From the NCBI GenBank assembly GCA_039583875.1, contig CM077151.1:110750609-110814608 (forward strand): a stretch of 64,000 nucleotides of DNA, read 5' to 3'. Below, piece by piece: positions 35,853 to 48,033 of this stretch (within the stretch, counting starts at the first letter, position 1; the number at the start of each line of letters is the position of its first letter). The stretch is from Platanthera guangdongensis. Its lineage: Eukaryota; Streptophyta; Magnoliopsida; Asparagales; Orchidaceae. A program made the translations under genes and the position numbers. Under the pieces are notes generated by a model. That model saw only the letters and a program-made list of their open reading frames with translations. It made no database searches and was not told the DNA's origin.

Positions 35853-37917
35853 TGTTGGGTACATTGGAATAAATGTACCTGATTTGAAGAAGCCTCACCC
35901 TACTCAATGATATACATCAAGGTGTATTTGATGTATTTTGAGTTGCCTTGTGCAGGTTAAGTATTTGCAGGGAAAGCTGAAAAGTTTCTAAGTCCATGTG
36001 TTGACACCCAGAAGAAAAGTGTCGACACTTAAGAAGACTTGTGTCGACACCCAGAGAAGCAGTGTCGACACTTGGAGTAATTGTGTCGACACCAGGAATG
36101 CAGAGTCGACATCAGAAGGAAAGTGTCGACACATACAGGCTGTGTCGACACTCAATGAAGAAATGTCCAGAGAAGCTGTGTCGACACTTAGAAGCAGTGT
36201 CGACACCCAGAAGAACTTTGTCGACATCAAAAGTGTCGACACTTGGAGGCTGTGTCGACACTCAGCAAAACTTCAACAGAGTTTAAGTACAAGTGTCGAC
36301 ACAAAGGAGATGTGTCGACACTTAGCCAAAGTCTCAACACAAGAAGAATTTGTCGACACAAGGAGAAGTGTCGACATACAGCAAAAGTCTCAACACATGA
36401 AGAAAGTGTCGACACTAGGAGCCTGTGTCGACACTCAGCAAATTTCAATGAAGTTTAAGTACAAGTGTCAACATAATGAAGAATGTGTCGACACACAGCA
36501 AAAGTCTCAACACATGAAGAAAGTGTCGATACTAGGAGGCTGTGTCGACACTCAGCAAATTCCAATAAAGTCTAAGTACAAGTGTCGACACAAAGGAGAT
36601 GTGTCGACACTCAGCAAAAGGTTCAACACAGAAGGCATGTGTCAACACCAAGAAGATGTGTCGACACTTAACAAGTTCAACACAAGAAGATGTGTCGACA
36701 CAAAGGAGTTGTGTCGACACTTACAAGAAATCAACTAAGTATTGAAGAAAAAGGACTTGTGTCGACACACAGGATCAGTGTCGACACATGTTGAAGAAGC
36801 AGTGTCGAGAAGTAATTTCTACAACACAAGGAGTTGTGTCGACACCATGAAGGCTAGTGTCGACACTTAGACTACTTATGTCGACATTTAGTCTATCAGT
36901 GTCGACACTTAAAGACTGACTGTCTCGACACTTTCAGACAGTTACAGAAAATTCAAGAAGTGACTGGATGACTTGACAGCTACTATTCCAGCCGGTCTAC
37001 TGCAACTGTCAGAGCTATCAGAAAGCTGTTAGAAACCGGAACAGCCGGTCACCATGAAGGAAGCCTATATAAAGGCTTATTCTGTCAACAGAAGAAGATG
37101 ATTAACACATCAAAGAGGATAAACAACAATCAATTGAAGTGATCAGAAGATCTAAGAAGTTGGAGAGAGAGAGCTCCTTCTAAGAAGACAGCTGTGGAAC
37201 CAGGCTGTGAAGAAAAGTTTCAGATTGAGATCTGATTCTTAAGTTAGCAGTGATTGAAGATCAGCTGCATAGAGACTCAACCCTATTGTGTTCTAAATTC
37301 AAGAAGCTTTGAAGGAAGCCAAGAAAGGTTGATCTCAGCAAAGTTCTTCCAAGAACTCATCAAGAAACCTGTCAACTCTTCTCTCTTATTCTGAGTTGTA
37401 GGTTTATATATTGTAATTTTAATTTCTTGTAGGATCCTAAGGGATCTGAGTTGTAAGCCTGAAATTATAAAGGCTGAGTGGTAGGGCCTGTGTGCCTGAG
37501 TGTAGGAGATTGATTTCTCTGAGTGTAGGCCTTGTTGAGGGCTGAGTGTAGGCCTTGTTGAAGGCTGAGTGTAGGTCTTGGTGAAGACTGAGTGGTAGGG
37601 CTTTGAGCCTGAGTTGTAGGAACCTATTTGGGGTTCTGAGTGTAAGATCTGAGGATCTGAGGAATAGTGGAGAAGTTGGGCCGAATCTAGTACACTACTA
37701 GATAGACGAAGGGGGAAAGTGGATGTACCCAGACCTTGGGGAATCACTATAAAATCTGTGTGTTCTCTGTGTGTGCTTTATTCTGTGATTGTTGTGTTGT
37801 ATTGCTGTGAAGAATTGATTATAATTCTGTGATTCTGCCTAAAAGTTTAAAAAGATTAAAGTCACCTATTCAACCCCCCCCCCCCCCCCTCTAGGTGATT
37901 AGGTACAATTTCTTTCA
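35853..37917 (+). repeat. S1 3' LTR
   Basis: 2065 bp, starting TGTTGGGTACATTGG and ending TTTCTTTCA, with the palindrome array at 36019-36932 and TATATAAA at 37066-37073. The C run near the right end is longer than in the 5' LTR. A 246-codon ORF across the array (35998-36738) is repeat-derived. Confidence 0.96.
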
Positions 37918-37922
37918 TGTAG
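37918..37922 (+). other. Target site duplication of S1 (right)
   Basis: TGTAG directly after the TTTCA end of S1, matching 24896-24900. Confidence 0.95.
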
Positions 37923-40697
37923 ACTCTCTTGGTAACTGTTATTATATGCAAACTCCATCAATCTCAAGCGCTGATCCCAAGCGCCACCATGATCCAGAAT
38001 ATAACACCTGATCATATCCTCCACGATCTGATTCACTCTCTCTGTCTGACCATTTGTCTGTGGATGATAAGCGGTATAATATCGGAGGTCGGTGCCCAAA
38101 GCTCCATGCAAGCTCTGCCAGAAACGTGACATATATCTTGAGTCCCGATCTGACACAATGTTTACAGGCACGCAATGCAATCTAATGACCTCATCCACAT
38201 ACAACTCTGCAATCTTCTCCATCGAATAGCCGACCTTGAAGGGAACGAAATGGGCACACTTCGTCAACCGGTCCACTATGACCCAAACAGAATCATGTCC
38301 ACGAGGGGACCTCAGTAATCCAGTAATGAAGTCCATCGAGATACTCTCCTATTTCCACATGGGAACTTCCAAAGGGGTCAATTTTCCCCCAAGCCTGCCA
38401 TGATCGGCCTTCACCCGCTTGCACGTGAAGCACTCCGATACAAATTTGGCGATGTCATTCTTCATGCCCGACCACCACACGATTTGCTTCAGATCTCTAT
38501 ACATCTTGGTGGAACCCGGGTGGTAAGCCACGCTAGATCCGTGAGCTTCGTTGCAAATCATCACTCGAATATCTCCCACCGCCGGGATACAGAATCTACC
38601 TCTATACAAGAGGGTGTCAAGCTCATCAATAGAGAAATCAGATAATTCTCCTTTCTTGGTCCTAGCTCGCAAGTGCTGCAAATCCGGGTCATCCTTCTGA
38701 TGCAATCTCGTTAGAGAAATCCAAGAAGGCACCTCGGCTTCCCAGCCAGAGGGCTCGCCACGGCTCGCCATCGAAATATCCATCAAAAGAAACTCCTCAA
38801 CCAAGGCTCGAACCGATAAATTAAATATCTGAGCTGTCTTCCTACTCCAAGCATCGGCCACCACATTGGCCTTACCAGGATGATAGAGGATGTCCACTTC
38901 ATAGTCAGCCACATACTCTAACCACCGGCGCTGGCGCAAATTCAGCTCCTTTTGTGTGAATACATACTTCAAACTTTTATGATCTGTATAAATCTTACAC
39001 ACGGCGCCATATAATAAATGCCTCCACAGCTTTAGGGCATAGATCACTGCCGCAAACTCCAAATCATGAGTATGGTAGTTCTTCTCATGAACCTTCAATT
39101 GCCTAGATCCATAGGCGATCACCTTCCCCTCCTACATCAAAACACAACCAAGTTCAATGTGTGAAGCATCAACATACACCGCATACTCCACTCCCTCAAT
39201 AGGCAGAATCAGAATTGGGGCAGTGCACAACCTTCTCTTCAACTCTTGGAAAGCCTCCTCACACTTATCACTCCAAATGAAGGCGACATTCTTTTGCGTC
39301 AGACGTGTCATCGGAGCGGACAGCGTGGAGAAATCCTCCACAAATCTCCTATAGTATCCAGCCAAGCCCAAGAAACTTCTGATCTCCTTTGGTGTAGAAG
39401 GTCTCTTCCAATCCATCACCGCTGAAATCTTGGCTGGATCAACAGAGATTCCTTCCTTGCTCACCACATGTCCTAAGAAGGACACCCGAGGCAGCCAAAA
39501 CTCGCACTTGCTAAGCTTAGCATACAGTTTATGCTCTCTCAGGACAGACAGAACCAACCGCAAATAATGGGCATGCTCCTCATCGCTGCGAGAATAGACG
39601 AGGACGTCGTCGATGAAGACGACCACAAAACGATCGAGAAAAACCTTGAACACACGGTTCATCAGATCCATGAACGCAGAAGGCGCGTTAGTCAAACCGA
39701 AGGACAACACGAGGAACTCAAAATGTCCGTGCCAGGATCTAAAATCTGTCAGAGGAATGTCTGACTCACGAACCCTCATCTGGTGGTAGCCTGAACGGAG
39801 ATCAATCTTCGAGAACCTGATGTACCCACGCAGCTGGTCGAACAGATCGTCAATCCGCGGCAAAGGATATCTATTCTTGATAGTCACCTTGTTCAGCCCT
39901 CGGTAATCGATACACAACCTCATGGAACCGTCCTTCTTTTTCACAAAGAGAACATGAGCGGCCCATGGAGAAGTACTCGGTCTAATGAAACCACACTCCA
40001 GCAGCTCATCCAACTGAACACGTAATTCTTCTAACTCACGAGGCGCCATGCGGTACGGTGCCTTAGCAATGGGCCGGGTGCCTGGCTCGAGGTCTATAGA
40101 AAACTCCACCTCTCTTTCGGGAGGGAGACCGAAAAGCTTATCAGGAAAAACATCAGGAAACTCTCGCACCACCGGGATGCCCTCCACGGCTGGCTCAACA
40201 CGAGAAGCTTCCACTGCACTGATAGAAACCAAGAAACCCTCACAACCAGATGCTAAAGCTCGACGGGCACGTACCGCGGATATAATTGGAGAGCCCTTTT
40301 GAGGAAGGCCATAAACACTCAATGGACGACCGTCTCCCAACTTGAAATCTAGCCGCTTCTCCTTGCACTTGATCACGGCATCAAATTTGGACAACCAGTC
40401 CATACCAAGAATCACATCGAAGTCTGCCAAATCCAGCATCTTTAAATCTGCTAGAACTTGGACACCACCCAAGGAAATGGGGCACTCCCGGATACCCCGA
40501 TCTGACGTAACCTGTTCTCCAGATGGAAACTTAACAGACAAGGAATTATCCAACCGATCAACAGGCCATCGGTGCCTGTCAACAAAACTCTGAGCGACAA
40601 ATGAGTGAGAAGCTCCTGAATCAAATAGGACACGCGCCCACTTATTTTTCACCTTGAATTCACCTATGCAAGCATGCATCCCCAAACAACTAGTAAG
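37918..40697 (-). pseudogene. pol: G3 pol, main part (PR-RT-RH-IN), interrupted
   Basis: Minus strand from right to left: protease ([10 protein letters not shown] near 40625), RT (about 40010-39400, FIDD near 39610), RNase H (about 39200-38950) and integrase to within the catalytic core, where S1 is inserted. Protease to RT is open for 517 codons (39132-40685). Breaks: TAG at 39132-39134 in RNase H (Gln position), TAG at 38349-38351 (Trp position), then the 13-kb S1 insertion; the rest is at 24277-24900. A 45-nt GT...AG interval (40698-40742) separates gag and pol, but simple removal does not restore the frame, unlike G1 and G2. Confidence 0.93.
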
Positions 40698-40722
40698 CTA
40701 AAACAAGAAGGAAAGGAACAAG

Positions 40723-41961
40723 TTAGGAGGAAGGAAACTGACCAGATATCACGTGTGCTGAAGCTTGAGCTTCATCTCTAGTCAGTACATTAAGCTTTCC
40801 CTTCCCTTTGTCCACGATCCGCGGGGGAGGCGGCAAGGTCTGCAGAGGAACCGCTGAAGTCATGGTTCGAGAGCTTGGGCAGTCGGCCCTACGATGGCCT
40901 CTCTGCCCACATAGAAAACAACACCCAGTTTTCCTGAAACACCGGGCCGCCTCATGACCGGGCTTAGAACAGAAAGAGCATACCGAGATAACCTTGGGTG
41001 CGTCCTGAATCGCACTAATCTTCGACTGCTCCTGCGCATCGAGCCTCTTGAAACACTTTTCGAACGGATGACCCCGCTTGCCACAGAAGCTACAGTGCCC
41101 CATACCCCTCTTCCTTTAGTCCGAGTGTGATGCCTTTGAACTCTCTCGATCGTCCAACTTCCTCTTATCACTCTTCACCTGTTGTCCACGATTCTTTATC
41201 TTTTCAATAGACTCGGCCTTCAATGCGGCCTCCACTGCTTCAGCATAAGTTCCTGACCCATAAGCACTAGCCCACTGCTGGATGTCGCCAGTGAGACCAC
41301 TCAAAAACCGCTTCACCCTTCCTTCCTCAGAAGCCACCAACTCTGGGGCGAACCTGCTCAACTTGCTGAACTCAATCTCATACTCACTGACGGTGAGCTG
41401 CTTCTGCTTCAGATGCAAGAAGTTGTTCATCAATCGGTCGCGCTCAACCGAAGGGAGAAACTTCTTAAGCAATATTGCTTTAAACACCTCCCACGAGCAT
41501 CCCTCGACAAGACTTTCCTTCTCCCTGATCCACCAACCTTTCGCCAGTCCCTTAAATTGATAAGCAGCCACCATCACCTTCGAAGCTTCGAAGATGCCTG
41601 AATAGAAAAACATCTCCTCCATGCCGATCACCCAATCATCCAAGGCCATGAAGTCTGCCCTACCATCATAGGTAGGAGGTCCCAAATGCTGGAAGTGGGA
41701 AATGAAGTTCATCTCCGGTGGCAATGCCACTGGAGGCGCCAAAGGAGCAGGAACAGCTGGACTCACCACCGGTTCTTGCGTGACAGGTTGCTGCACCGCG
41801 GTAGCAGACACCAGGGATTGAATTTGAGTCTGCATCGCGTCTATCTGCCTAGTCAAAGCCTCATTGCTCTGACGCAGACTTTCGATCACGGAATCGCTCT
41901 GACCACTAGAAGACTCTCCCTCAGGCTGGGGAGTCGATCGCGTTGTTCTCCCACGATGCAT
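40723..41961 (-). pseudogene. gag: G3 gag with three zinc knuckles, one stop
   Basis: Start chosen at the ATG at 41961 (MHRGRTTRS), because upstream codons of the same frame look like leader. Gln-rich N terminus with a short coiled coil, gag domain (about 41690-41290), basic linker, then three CCHC knuckles at about 41097-40890: CSFCGKRGHPFEKC, CSFCSKPGHEAARC and CFLCGQRGHRRADC. G1 and G2 have one. The only break is TAA at 41116-41118 between gag domain and knuckles, probably a former CAA. The frame ends at 40723. Confidence 0.9.
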
Positions 41962-42622
41962 GTCTACAAGATAGACAGCCATCAAATCAAAAACTGGCTT
42001 AAGGCACTTAAGCCAAGCAGACACGAAAAATATATCCCGGATCATTTTGGAACGGAAAAGAAATTTATCTGCTATTGCTGTTGCCTTGCTCTGGAATTCC
42101 ATGAAACAATGTTATGAACTTAACTAGGATGATATGAATGTATGTTTTCAAATCATGTGTGTACATATGTCATCTGGTATGTCTTTAACTTGGCACGCGT
42201 GCTTATGCGATGATATGAATGTATGCAGTGTTATGCATTCTAGAAAGAGGCCTTAATGCATGTTATGAGCGGAGTACACATGCAATGTTATGCATCCCAT
42301 ACTACATAACATTACATGTAACGAAAAAAGAAAACGTGCTAATGGGCATTCATGTAATGGTGGTTATGCATCCCATACTACATAACCGTCACATGTCACC
42401 TCCTATGATGGATCCATATACAACACATATTATGCATCTCATACTACATAATATGCCTTGTATACTTCTTATCATGCTATGAGTGTAGTGACTGTGCTTC
42501 GGTCAAGATATACTGATGACATATCGGTGTGTGTAAACAATGAAATGATCGCTTGAGGTTCTGCTTAGGGTAGCAGTCGTTCGGCTCACTCACCAAACCA
42601 CCCAACTACCTTTTTCACAGAA
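41962..42622 (-). other. G3 leader with repeated short hairpin motif
   Basis: 661-bp untranslated leader between primer site and gag. TTATGCATCCCATACTACATAA occurs at 42288-42309 and 42364-42385, and with one change at 42430-42451. Each copy has TTATG/CATAA arms and could fold in RNA. A 90-codon + strand ORF here is not conserved. Confidence 0.75.
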
Positions 42623-42638
42623 CCTCCCTCTGATACCA
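42623..42638 (-). other. G3 primer binding site (initiator Met-tRNA)
   Basis: Minus strand TGGTATCAGAGGGAGG, 2 bp from the 5' LTR at 42641. Confidence 0.93.
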
Positions 42639-42640
42639 AC

Positions 42641-45119
42641 TGTCACAACCCGCATTTTCCCAGCATTTAAAATACTATCAGAGTAGGGGAACTACACATT
42701 GTGATGCCACGTCACGTAGCGGACATCTACTGACGTTAAGGCAACTCATCGTCTCTCGCAACTTATAGAAATCATTTTTTTAAACTCAATGTGATCCAAA
42801 TATAATTTATGCACAATATGCAAAGTCGTGTCCCTCGGCTAGGTGGATCAACTAGTCCACGGTTTGAAAATATAGTTTTACGCAGTGGAAAAATACTTCA
42901 TTTATTCATTTGGTGACCTAAATGCTCGTGAAGACCAAGTGAGGTGCACCATGCAGTATCAGACGTCTAGATTTACTGTACATAAAAGTAGGTTTATCAT
43001 GCGCAGAAAGTAAGGAGATTAACATTTCAAATCATGGTATGCAATGCTCCAACTGCCTTAGCATATCTAAGCAAGGGGCTCCCAAGCCAACCCATAACTA
43101 ATCATTCCAGAACAAGTGTCCAAAAGTAAACAAAGAGTAACAGTAGCAAAGTAGCAGAAAGTCTAACAAAGCGGCACCATGGGCGTCAACACCTGACACG
43201 AACCCATGGGTCGGCAAGTTCGAAGAAAACCCTACCCCAAGAGGGTCAGAAGACGGCAACTAACGCAGCTCCGCACTAGCACCTGCTATAGTCCAAAACC
43301 TGAGGCATTCAAAGAAAGAACACCTCAGAAACAAGTTACAAGCGACAAATAAAACAGGAAAGTAAGCAAACCTCCGCGAGACCGGAGGGAAACAGTAGCT
43401 GCAAGGGTCATATTAAACAAAACTAGCCATAACTAGCAATAGAAATCAATCGGAAAAGAGCCCGCCAAAAGATGAGTGGAGACGGACAAAATCAAACTCA
43501 CCACAGACAAATAACATTCATTTTCCAGATTATTAATCTTATTCAAATTAAAGAGTCTGATCAGCTCATCAGAAAACAAAAGAGAAACCGTACAGGGATA
43601 ATACCATCACACATCGTCACAGCCCTCAGAGCATCGCACCGGTGGCACCGCCAACATCGTGTACGACCTCCAACAGATTTATCATTCTAGAAGAGCATCG
43701 CACCGGTGGCACCGCCAACATCGTGTACGACCTCCAACAGATTTATCATTTTCTGACTCAATCAAAGGCAAGAGATAAGGCCTACCAGATAATAATTTAG
43801 GATTTTAAGAAACAAGTTAATGATATCGTAATGAGAAAGGGCTAAACGAACAAAAATGAACTTAACATTTGAAAAATCGCTAGAAGCATAAAGGAGAAAA
43901 AACGTAGCAAAAAGGAAAAGAGCAAGATCACCACTTGCCTCAACCACCCGAAACCGCACTTCAGAAGGCACCACGACGCAGATCGGCCCTAGTGAAGGCG
44001 ATAAAATAGAAATCTACATCAATAAGGTCGAAACAGAAGTTAGGGACTAAAACCCTAACGGAGAAATTCCATGAAAGTAGAAATACTCACCACGACCGCG
44101 TAGATCTCGGCGAGAGCTTTCCAAATCTATGTTCGGCTCGCGATTTCGAGCACCGGAGCTCCGTCGGCGGCGGTCGGAAGGCTCCCGAGAAAAAGGAATT
44201 CGCTGCACTGCTTCGGCCGAAATGAACAGGGGAAAGGAAATGATGGCTCGGTTCTAGCTTCGGGAGGAAGAAGACTTATAATATATATAATAATAATAAT
44301 AATATTATAAATATTATAATGGGGCTACAATCGAAGAAAGAAAAGGGAGGCTCAGAGATCTCTGAGCTCCGCTCGGAGATCTCTGAGCGCAGAGAGCTCT
44401 GAGCTCCGCTCGGAGATCTCTGAGCGCAGAGAGCTCTGAGCTCCGCTCGGAGATCTCTGAGCGCAGAGATCTCTGAGCTCCGCTCTGAGATCTCTGAGCG
44501 CAGAGAGCTCTGAGCTCTGCTCGGAGATCTCTGAGCGCAGAGAGCTCTGAGCTCCGCTCGGAGATCTCTGAGCGCAGAGATCTCTGAGCTCCGCTCGGAG
44601 ATCTCTGAGAGCAGAGATCTCTGAGCTCCGCTCGGAGATCTCTGAGCGCGGAGAAGCTAAAAGATTAAATTTATATATATTTTCTATACTATTACGAAGG
44701 CCCAAACACGCGTCGAAACGGACGAAAATTCGCGTCATAGGTGAATGTGGACGCTACGAACCCAACGGCGAAGTCGGAATCAAAATCCGATGCACCGATC
44801 TCGAGTTATGGCCTAACGAAGTTACGATAATTTTTTTTTAATTATCCGAATTTCAAACGTGGGCCGAGACTCCAAACAAAATGCTCGGATTGCGACGAAA
44901 CTCGACGAGCAAGTCAGAAATTATATAACTCAGCTTCCCGATGTAAAAGAAATTTCGGTTGCGACGCATATCCCAAAATCTAGCCGGTCAAACCTAACGG
45001 ACGCCATAAAAAAGCACAAACGGCGTCGCAACCATCAACTCACGGACACGCAACGCCCTTTCGTTATAATGACGTCAGCAGGCAAAAGAATAATACTCGA
45101 AAAAACCGGGGGCGTTACA
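42641..45119 (-). repeat. G3 5' LTR
   Basis: 2479 bp, ends TGTCACAACC and GGCGTTACA. It contains the 64-bp duplication (43628-43751), a TATATATAATAATAA run near 44281 that may hold the TATA box, and the expanded palindromic repeat (44351-44653). Confidence 0.96.
44351..44653. repeat. Palindromic tandem repeat in G3 5' LTR, about 8 units
   Basis: Same unit as 23550-23703 (CTCAGAGATCTCTGAG, CTCCGCTCGGAGATCTC) but about twice as many units, accounting for the 146-bp length difference between the two LTRs. Confidence 0.93.
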
Positions 45120-45684
45120 TAATCCCAACATAGTTCCTAGTTCCCCTTGAGATCCCTTCACAGGGAATACCGGAGACAGTCCTGGGTTAACGTAAACTGA
45201 ACTAACAAGCTGAAAAGAGTAACTTAGTAATTAGGGATTGCACATTTCACGAACACAGATAGCACAGGAAGATAGTTGGGAGCTTCGGCTTGGATGGTTA
45301 TGAGACGGACGTTTTGGTCCGGCGAGCTTTGGCTCGGTTGATATTTGTGACAGACGTTTGGGTCCGGCAAGCTGTGGCTCGGTTGATACTTGTGACGGAC
45401 GGGATGGTCTGGGGAGCTTTGGCTCGGTACTGATACGATAAAATTGCATGTGCATGAAAGGAAAGAAAATTAAGGTGGTGGGTCTTTGGTATGGGTTAGT
45501 CGTTGCACCGACGCCAATACGTTGACTCAGCAAGTGTGGTTTAACACTTCGCCAAACTTAAGTCCGGCGGTCTAGTCAGCAAGAGTACGCGGTAGTCCGC
45601 TTAGTGCACCAAGCGTTGAGGCATACGATAGGTCAGACCGGTAGTGCTATTAATGGTTTTGAGGTGGGCGAGGCCCAACCCACC
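45120..45684 (+). repeat. G1 3' LTR, segment 3
   Basis: Starts with TAATC, the right target duplication of G3 (45120-45124), and aligns with 1614-2177 of the 5' LTR, including the 45-bp tandem repeats. It stops at CCCACC where S2 begins. The last roughly 1.0 kb of the LTR must lie right of the window, beyond S2 and S3. Confidence 0.93.
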
Positions 45685-46572
45685 TGAAAGATATGGTACC
45701 TAAACACCTAGAGGGGGGGTGAATAGGTGACCTAATCCTTTTTACACTTTAATGGCAGCAAACAGTTCTATCACAAAATCTACTTTACTTTTGCACAGCA
45801 ATAACACAGCATACACAGTCACAGCACAATCACAGCACAGCATACACAAGGTTTTATAGTGGTTCCCCAATCTTTGGGTACATCCACTTTCCCCCTTCGC
45901 CTATCTAGTAGTGTACTAGATTCGGCCAAACTCCTCCACTGTCTCAGAACCCAAATTGGTTCCTACACCTCAGGCCCAAAGCCTTACAACTCAGCTTTAT
46001 CCCAAAGCCTACACTCAGCCAATCAAGGCATACACTCAGCCAACCAAGGCCTACACTCAGCCAACCAAGGCCTACACTCAGAGATCTCAATCTCCTACAC
46101 TCAGGCTCTCAAGCCCTACCCTCAGCCTTTATAATTATAGGCTTACAATACACTCAGATCCAAAGGATCCTACAAGTTAAAAATGTATTACAAATATTAA
46201 CTCAACAACTCAGAAATAAAAGAGGGGAGTTGAGAGTTTCTTGATGAGTTCTTGGAAGAACTCGGCTGGATTCACTCTGACTTAGCTTTCTTCAAAGCTT
46301 CTTGAGTAGAACTGAATAAGACTGAATCCTCCTGCAGTAGTTCCTTGACCTCTGCCACTTAAGATCCAGAATGTATCTGAATCCTTCTTCTCAACCTAGT
46401 TCCAGAGGCTGATTTCTTGGATGGAGCCCTCTCTCTCCAACTTCTTAGATCTGCACTTGGACTGCAAGATCTTCTTGATTTGATACTTTGTGTACCACTT
46501 TGATGACTTGTTCTTAAACAATGTGATTCACTTGTTAATCATCAACAACAGTTTCTGTAGACTGTATGTGCC

Positions 46573-46580
46573 TATTTATA
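46573..46580 (-). promoter_or_regulatory. S2 LTR TATA box
   Basis: Minus strand TATAAATA preceded by GGTTACCATGAAGAAGGCC, matching the S1 core promoter block. This copy is in the 3' LTR; the matching part of the 5' LTR is off-window. Confidence 0.7.
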
Positions 46581-46736
46581 GGCCTTCTTCATGGTAACCG
46601 GCTGATCCGGTTCATAACTGTCTTCTGACATCTCTGACAGGTGTTGTAGACCGGCTGGAATGGTAACTGTCATGTCATCTAGTCATTTCTTGAAAATCTC
46701 TAACTGTCTGATAGTGTCGAGACTTTCTGTCTTTAA

Positions 46737-47588
46737 GTGTCGACACTTATAGTCCAAGTGTCGACACATGCTGTGTAAGTGTCGACACAAGTCTACAAAG
46801 TGTCGACACAACTCCTTGTATATCTCGACACAGATTCTTCTTCAGGTGTCGACACTGAAATTTAGTGTCGACACAAGTACTTGATCTTCTATCTTTAGCT
46901 GTACTCTTCTAAGTGTCGACACATCTCCTTGGTGTCGACACATCTTCTTGTGTTGAATCTGTTAAGTGTCGACACTGCTTATTGGCGTCGACACATAGTC
47001 TTCTATGTTGATTCTTGCTAAGTGTCGACACAGCTCCTTGTGTCGACACTTGATTCTTCTGTTGAGACTTCAGCTGAGTGTCGACACATTCCCTTAGTGT
47101 TGACACTTGTACTTAGAATATTTTGGAGATAAATATGTTTTTTGCTAAGTGTCGACACAGCTCCTTGTGTCGACACTTTCTTCAAGTGTAGAGTCTTTAG
47201 CTGAGTGTCGACACATTGTGCTGGGTGTCGACACTTACTTCATGTGTTGACTCTTCTGGTTGTGTGTCGACACATTGTGCTGGGTGTCGACACATACTTC
47301 AAGTGCTGACTCATCTGTTGAGTGTCGACACATCGTTCTGAGTGTCGACACTTTAACTTAGTCTCTGCAGACTTTTGCTGAGTGTCGACACTGCTCCAAG
47401 TGTCGACACTTTCTGTCTGCACTTTTCTTCACTGAGTGTCGACACAGCTCCAAGTGTCGACACTTTCTGTCTGGTGTCGACTCTACATCCCAGGTGTCGA
47501 CACAATGACTCCAAGTGTCGACACTGCTTGTCTGGGTGTCGACACAAGCTTTCTTAAGTGTCGACACTTTCCCTCTGGGTGTCGACAC
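46737..47588. repeat. GTGTCGACAC palindrome array in S2 3' LTR
   Basis: Several dozen exact or near-exact GTGTCGACAC units, many 21-22 bp apart (for example 47510-47588). It lies upstream of the TATA box in minus-strand sense, as in S1. Confidence 0.95.
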
Positions 47589-47733
47589 ATGGACTTAGAA
47601 ACTTTTTGCTTCAGTCCAGTGATTACATAACCTGCACAAGTAAACTCAACATACATCAAATACATTATGATGTATATCATTGAGTTGGGTGAGGCTTCTT
47701 CAAATCAGGTACATTTAACCAATGTACCCAACA

Positions 47734-48033
47734 ATCTCCCCCTATTTGGAGAAGTCATAACCCTTAGTCAATGATATACACCATTCATAATTAAAAATTA
47801 CAAAATGATGTAAAGCAGGTTATATTCAGCAGGGTAAACATAAACATGTATTAATTCACACATGTATACACATTCATCAGCACAGAACAAATAAGAAATA
47901 GACACATTCACAGAACAAACATGAAATATATGAATCATATATTGTTCTAATATCTGTCTTATACATTTTCAGAAGTTTACTAAATGTGTTACATCCAAAA
48001 GATTACAAAATAATCTTCAAGTAAATTCTTAAT
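47734..48033 (-). other. S2 polypurine tract and 3' noncoding region
   Basis: Minus strand CCAAATAGGGGGAGAT (47734-47749) abuts the LTR; the remaining bases up to the env-like stop are AT-rich with no gene. Confidence 0.88.

Larger units (their letters stand above)
24901..37917 (+). mobile_element. S1: Sirevirus-type Ty1/Copia element, plus strand
   Basis: 13.0 kb element with 2.06-kb LTRs (24901-26961 and 35853-37917), a TGTAG target duplication, Met-tRNA primer site, gag, pol in Copia order (PR-IN-RT-RH), a long extra ORF downstream of pol, and a polypurine tract. The extra ORF, large gag with two zinc knuckles and long LTRs are marks of Sireviruses. LTR pairs differ by only about one to two percent by eye, so the insertion is fairly recent. 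Confidence 0.96.
21837..45119 (-). mobile_element. G3: Ty3/Gypsy chromovirus, minus strand, split by S1
   Basis: LTRs at 21837-24169 and 42641-45119, TAATC target duplication, minus-strand gag (from 41961), pol and chromodomain. About 13 kb of the interval is the Copia element S1, so G3 itself is about 10.3 kb. It is inserted in the G1 3' LTR. Confidence 0.96.
45685..47733 (-). repeat. S2 3' LTR
   Basis: 2049 bp, from TGAAAGATATGG to CCAATGTACCCAACA on the + strand. It contains tandem CAACCAAGGCCTACACTCAG-like units near 46015-46080, the TATA box and the palindrome array. Confidence 0.95.

Noticed and set aside
35998..36738. 246-codon + strand ORF rich in VSTL/CVDT/CRH words, with similar ORFs at 25358-25786, 25046-25334 and on the opposite strand
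   Set aside because: The palindrome GTGTCGACAC contains no stop in any frame, so open frames appear on both strands at once. No codon bias, no conserved product; it lies in the LTR.
39531..39764. Antisense + ORFs across G3 RT and protease (39531-39764, 40048-40302, 40342-40593)
   Set aside because: Mirror frames of the well-recognised pol domains.
40698..40742. 45-nt GT...AG interval at the G3 gag/pol junction as an intron
   Set aside because: Too short for a typical plant intron, and removal does not put gag in phase with pol; recorded only as a possible decayed version.
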